From the NCBI GenBank assembly GCA_045801465.1, contig JBJMSU010000173.1:1-22793 (forward strand): a stretch of DNA of 22,793 nucleotides. Direction: 5' to 3'. The position numbers were made by a program, and so were the translations under genes. Source of the DNA: DATFWC01 sp045801465. Lineage in GTDB: Bacteria; Pseudomonadota; Alphaproteobacteria; Rhizobiales; Xanthobacteraceae. Numbering within the stretch: the first letter of the stretch is position 1; every line of letters starts with the position of its first letter. The notes under the pieces are model-generated. The model ran no database searches, had not been told where the DNA came from, and was given only the letters and a program-made list of their open reading frames with translations. This document shows, piece after piece, positions 22,695 through 22,793 of the stretch.

Positions 22695-22793
22695 ATGGCC
22701 TCACGGGTCAAAGCGCTCATCAATCCGGCGCTCGTCACATGGGCACGGGAAACCGCTGGCTTCACGGCAGCCGAAGCGGCTAAGCGCCTGGAT
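22695..22793 (+). CDS. Start of an HTH (XRE-like) protein, cut by the window end
   Basis: The window ends after 33 codons: MASRVKALINPALVTWARE followed by TAGFTAAEAAKRLD. The pattern INPxLVxWARE.AGFTxxEAAKRL is the beginning of an XRE-type helix-turn-helix, in a form often seen in proteins that continue into an ImmA/IrrE-type zinc peptidase domain (COG2856). That second domain is not in view. The start ATG 22695 has GGAAGGA about 10 bases upstream. The position right after a tRNA gene is typical of accessory genes such as toxin-antitoxin or phage-related regulators. Confidence 0.6.
   Translation, partial: MASRVKALINPALVTWARETAGFTAAEAAKRLD

Overview
The window is GC-rich, densely coded DNA from an alphaproteobacterium, most likely Hyphomicrobiales (Rhizobiales) close to the Bradyrhizobium/Xanthobacteraceae group. 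This rests on protein types recognised by eye (RpoH beginning MARAATLPVL, a small SET-domain methyltransferase, SerC of the alphaproteobacterial type, Omp25/31-like porins) and on intergenic inverted repeats of a kind I remember from those genomes. No database search was possible. Most of the window is housekeeping DNA. I see no transposase, CRISPR array, phage block or secondary-metabolite cluster.

Region 1 (1-6366): the 3' part of ftsH, then a three-gene operon on the minus strand (14-repeat TPR protein, cyclic-nucleotide-binding protein, RraA-like aldolase fold), then glmM. The operon sits inside the ftsH...glmM neighbourhood and shares a hairpin terminator with ftsH. Region 2 (6557-8073): a small lipoprotein, then a bacterioferritin-associated ferredoxin and bacterioferritin, which together form an iron storage and release pair. 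Inverted repeats lie before each of these two genes. Region 3 (8074-10305): two consecutive outer-membrane beta-barrel genes, each preceded by clustered TTAA boxes and separated by a strong terminator. One box pair fits the CtrA spacing.

Region 4 (10367-16440): serC-serA, the first two dedicated steps from 3-phosphoglycerate to phosphoserine, then purA (AMP branch of purine synthesis), followed by an unrecognised proline-rich single-span membrane protein. Region 5 (16441-19049): a zinc-dependent alcohol dehydrogenase and a small metallophosphoesterase, convergent with a SET-domain methyltransferase. Intergenic repeat elements flank this block. Region 6 (19050-22361): rpoH and an RluD-type pseudouridine synthase on the minus strand. 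The start codon of the pseudouridine synthase overlaps that of a small membrane-protein gene running the other way, which is followed by an orphan solute-binding protein. Region 7 (22362-22793): tRNA-Glu(CTC), then an imperfect hairpin, and the first 33 codons of a helix-turn-helix-like regulator. This looks like a possible accessory-DNA boundary.

The most interesting leads are the TPR/cNMP/RraA operon, the purA-linked membrane protein, the CtrA-like TTAA arrays before the porin genes, structured leaders before rpoH and purA, the intergenic palindromes, and the tRNA-Glu/regulator junction. None is proof of a new system.
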